A stretch of DNA of 64,000 nt from assembly GCA_037833965.1 (NCBI GenBank), contig AP031352.1, positions 25,028,501 to 25,092,500 on the forward strand. The letters run 5' to 3'. Shown in pieces: positions 61,178 to 64,000 of the stretch. Under the pieces are notes generated by a model, which did no database searches, was not told where the DNA came from, and was given only the letters and a program-made list of their open reading frames with translations. This stretch comes from Marchantia polymorpha subsp. ruderalis (lineage: Eukaryota > Streptophyta > Marchantiopsida > Marchantiales > Marchantiaceae). Position numbers and translations under genes: made by a program. Each line of letters opens with the position of its first letter. The first letter of the stretch is position 1.

Positions 61178-63474
61178 ATACACCTGAGTGACAGGAAGTT
61201 CTGCCTTGAATACTCGAACCGAAGGACAGGAAAGATGGCCTCGTTCACTACAGATATGTCCCTCAGTAGCCTTTGAGGACCCAACCTCTGCTGGAGGAGA
61301 GGGTTGAAGATCAGCCAATTTATTCCCGTTGCTTCCATGGACAATATTTTTTCTGCAATAAAATAAAGATCAGCCGATTCCAACTTTGGACAACGCACAT
61401 GTTGTCTAAAATACTATTTTCCTTGGATCAGCGGGTGGGCCGGAATATTATTTAGTTTTAAATATGCCACTAGTGGACAGAATCCGAAATAGTTTAAAGA
61501 TATGAACTGTTACGATTTTGACATTTCGAAGCCCACTTTTCTAATATGATGGATATATGCTAGTAACATCATCCATGCTCGAAATGGGTACAATCCTGAA
61601 CAATCCTCTATTTTATGCGATGAAGTTAATCAACTGTAAGCCATGACCCCCGAAAAAATTTATTGAAGTATTTCGTTAAAAAAAAAAACGCCTTATTAAA
61701 CTCCAGAAGGTACAGGCGGAGATGCTTCACCTGGTGCATGCATGTGCTAAGGAGACACGGTACCTGTGGCTTCTTTGATATTCTCTAGGATCAATCGAAT
61801 TACTCAAATCACAATTCAACGTACGCGACATCATTCTACATGGCAAGAATAACTGATTAGCATCTGCGTTGTTCACCTCCTTGACTCAAGTATCATATTA
61901 TATTAATTATTGCATGCTCACGCAGTTTTTAATTGAATATCTTTTGGCCTCTGTTTCATTACCACTTTCACAAACAATGAATCATTGATATACCGACCCT
62001 AGGGGAAGAACTTACTATAGTGTCTATATACTTTGCTTGAATCTAGGTTCTTTAACCTGTATCTATGACACTCAGCCACCGACTCTGACTCGACCGACAG
62101 AGCAAGCATACAGAGAAGGATATTTTCACAACAAAATCATTCCTTTTCACGATCTGAATTTAGCTGAGACGTTGGATAGCGTTATGAGATCGACAGTCCG
62201 TCATCGAGAGGAAATAGAATGAGATGACAATGGATGACAGAGTCTCAGCCAAGATCTAGTGGAAACTTCGTGCCTTCTGTCTTCTAGTTGGGTTGAGAAG
62301 GAAGGACGGGATGGTAAAAAAAATTACGAGTCTGTACTGTGACTGGGCCAAGGCCCTTCTTTTGTACTTCCAGCCCTCTTTTAGTTTTGTGCATGGTCGC
62401 AATATCGATCGTTGTTTCGATCACACCTACGCCAAATATCATTTTTTCAAGCAATGAAAATAGATCGTCTTTGATGTACTACAAATGCATGATGCTTGCA
62501 TGTTGACAAGGTTGAGCATCTTCGTATAAGATCTGCAACATTTTTTGAATTTATTTTCTTCATCTGATCGCCTACGCCCAACTTGTGATGTGTGGCATTG
62601 GAGTAACTATCATACGTGGGTGAAATGTGTAGTGTCTAATTTTCTTTGTACAAGGTGCTTAGTGCTCGCACAAAAGAACTCAATGCGTAAAGTTTTGGGC
62701 AGAATATGTGGCAACGTGAGTATACGTGGCAACAGAAGGCGCACACTATCCCATACAGACCTTCTGAAAGTTCACAGAAATCCAGTATTTGATATTAAAT
62801 AAGTCAAAACAAACAGACCCAAACAGAGGAGAGATGATGTAAATGATTCCTTTCTCTATCTCCAGTAGAAAAATTTCCACTGAAACTATTATTCGTTTTT
62901 CCAAAGCAATCTTTTGAGTTTTTCAATCAAAGACTTTCTCAATAAAAATTCTCCATTTCCATAATTATCATAATATGATTTAATTTCGACTTCATTATAT
63001 CTTCAATAACTATACCTTCTATAAATAATATGACTGTTGTCCATTCCGTGCCTCTAAAGTAAGTTGTTTCTTCGAGGAAGAATAAAATTCAAGCAGTCTT
63101 TGATGGAAATTGAATCCTTCAGATCAGGAGTGACTTTAACCTTCTGAGGAACTTTAACCTTCTGAGGAAACTATATGTCGAAACACATCGTCGTATAAAT
63201 CGTCTAGAACTTATTAAGAAATATTATCTATCTCGGCTGTCACTGTCACTGCATGCAAACACTTCAATGATGTGAGCTCATGACTTTACATGACATGTGA
63301 GCACAAGATACGATATTCTCATGATTCATTTTGTACCTAGGACTACATGTTAGTTTGAAATTTTGTCTTCTCGCTTAAACTTTACGAAGTCATTTTTAGG
63401 AGTTTTAAATCTTTAAAACCAAATGGTGGATTAAATGTCCACTAATTTTCTACCGATTGTCATTTCTACCGACC
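61178..63474. other. Upstream region of the dioxygenase gene and intergenic DNA
   Basis: The first few hundred bases should hold the dioxygenase promoter or a missed 5' exon. From about 61450 rightward no gene, RNA or transposon end could be recognised. Confidence 0.45.
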
Positions 63475-64000
63475 ATGAAATGTATAAAGTTTCAAAAAGA
63501 GCTTCACCACCATATCTTTGTTTTATTTAAACTCCCATATAGATATATTCATCTATGGCAACTTTATTTTTCATATGGACCCGTATGGTAAGACGATGAA
63601 ATCCGTTTATATGTATTCATTTGTATACAATATATAGATACATATTGAAACAAGTGAATCCAGTCAGTAACTCTCCTCGTCATTCTCAAAGTTTGACGTG
63701 TATACTTTTATGTCTGCATGTATAGCTTTTTATGTAGTTCAGAAGGCCACAACTCGGCATTCATAAATACCGCAATAGAGGATTATAAAATGAATTTTCA
63801 TTTCTATACATTTTATGAAATGTATAAAGTTTCAAAAAGAGCTTCACCACCGTAGCTTTCTCTTCTTTAGACTCCCATATAGATATACACATCTTTGGCA
63901 ACTTTATGTTGATATGGACCTCGTATGGTAATACAATGAAATCTGTTTACATGTATTCATTTGTATACAATATATAGATACATATTGAAAACAAGTGAAA
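63475..64000. repeat. Spaced direct repeat with ~340-bp period, running off the window
   Basis: Unit 1 (63475 to about 63655) and unit 2 (63815 to the window end) both begin atgaaatgtataaagtttca and continue aaaagagcttcaccacc. Later shared blocks are actcccatatagatata and ttcatttgtatacaatatat, in order and spacing. Differences are scattered. It may be two units of a longer satellite-like array or a transposon terminal repeat. The right end is cut by the window. Confidence 0.85.

Noticed and set aside
61175-61318. Dioxygenase start placed at 61318
   Set aside because: That codon is TTG; the first in-frame ATG is at 61177.

Overview
The window is nuclear DNA of a land plant. Genes are split by short GT-AG introns, intergenic DNA is very AT-rich and full of decayed Ty1/copia and hAT-type elements, and every recognisable gene is a plant one. 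Small introns, an intronless PDX1 and the AT-rich background would suit a moss, but that is inference; the sequence does not name the species.

Layout. 1-19.8 kb has no intact gene. It holds a 345-bp terminal-inverted-repeat element with a target-site duplication (4999-5343), a lone copia LTR (6122-6383), a degenerate copia element with both LTRs, a primer-binding site and a polypurine tract (10950-14318), and a minus-strand copia integrase/reverse transcriptase/RNase H remnant (about 15480-16870). At 19810-20739 (minus) lies an intact, intronless PDX1, the synthase subunit of pyridoxal 5'-phosphate (vitamin B6) synthase, with a GC-rich upstream region carrying a telo-box. 22.4-37.5 kb is gene-poor. 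It contains a second copia element (30004-32963) whose 3' LTR is split by an insertion that itself holds a 650-bp inverted-repeat element. From 38421 to 45952 (plus) I reconstruct 22 coding exons of ZYP1, the transverse-filament protein of the synaptonemal complex (966 codons), ending in a DPY-type C-terminal motif.

The most unusual object starts 1.2 kb after ZYP1: a GC-rich inverted duplication of about 5.96 kb (47152-53107). Its arms are about 2.65 kb and imperfect, with a 673-bp spacer. The left arm plus spacer encode an open 637-residue protein of no certain family. The right arm carries the mirrored copy with one nonsense codon and a truncated, altered C-terminus. The two frames converge tail to tail and overlap by 12 bp in a pair of strong hairpins. 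Read-through RNA would fold into a long double strand, so this may be a self-silencing, small-RNA-producing locus made by a mobile element.

Further right are a fragment of a DEAH-box (PRP43-like) RNA helicase enclosed by about 190-bp direct repeats (54874-55650), a hAT-type element with a perfect 8-bp target duplication (59045-59414), a three-exon 2-oxoglutarate/Fe(II) dioxygenase gene (59897-61177, minus), and a spaced direct repeat running off the right edge.

The genes do not form a pathway: B6 synthesis, meiotic synapsis and a soluble oxidation enzyme are independent single genes separated by transposon-derived DNA. No tRNA, rRNA, CRISPR or prokaryote-like operon was seen. Many stretches open in all frames are explained by base composition and are left out.
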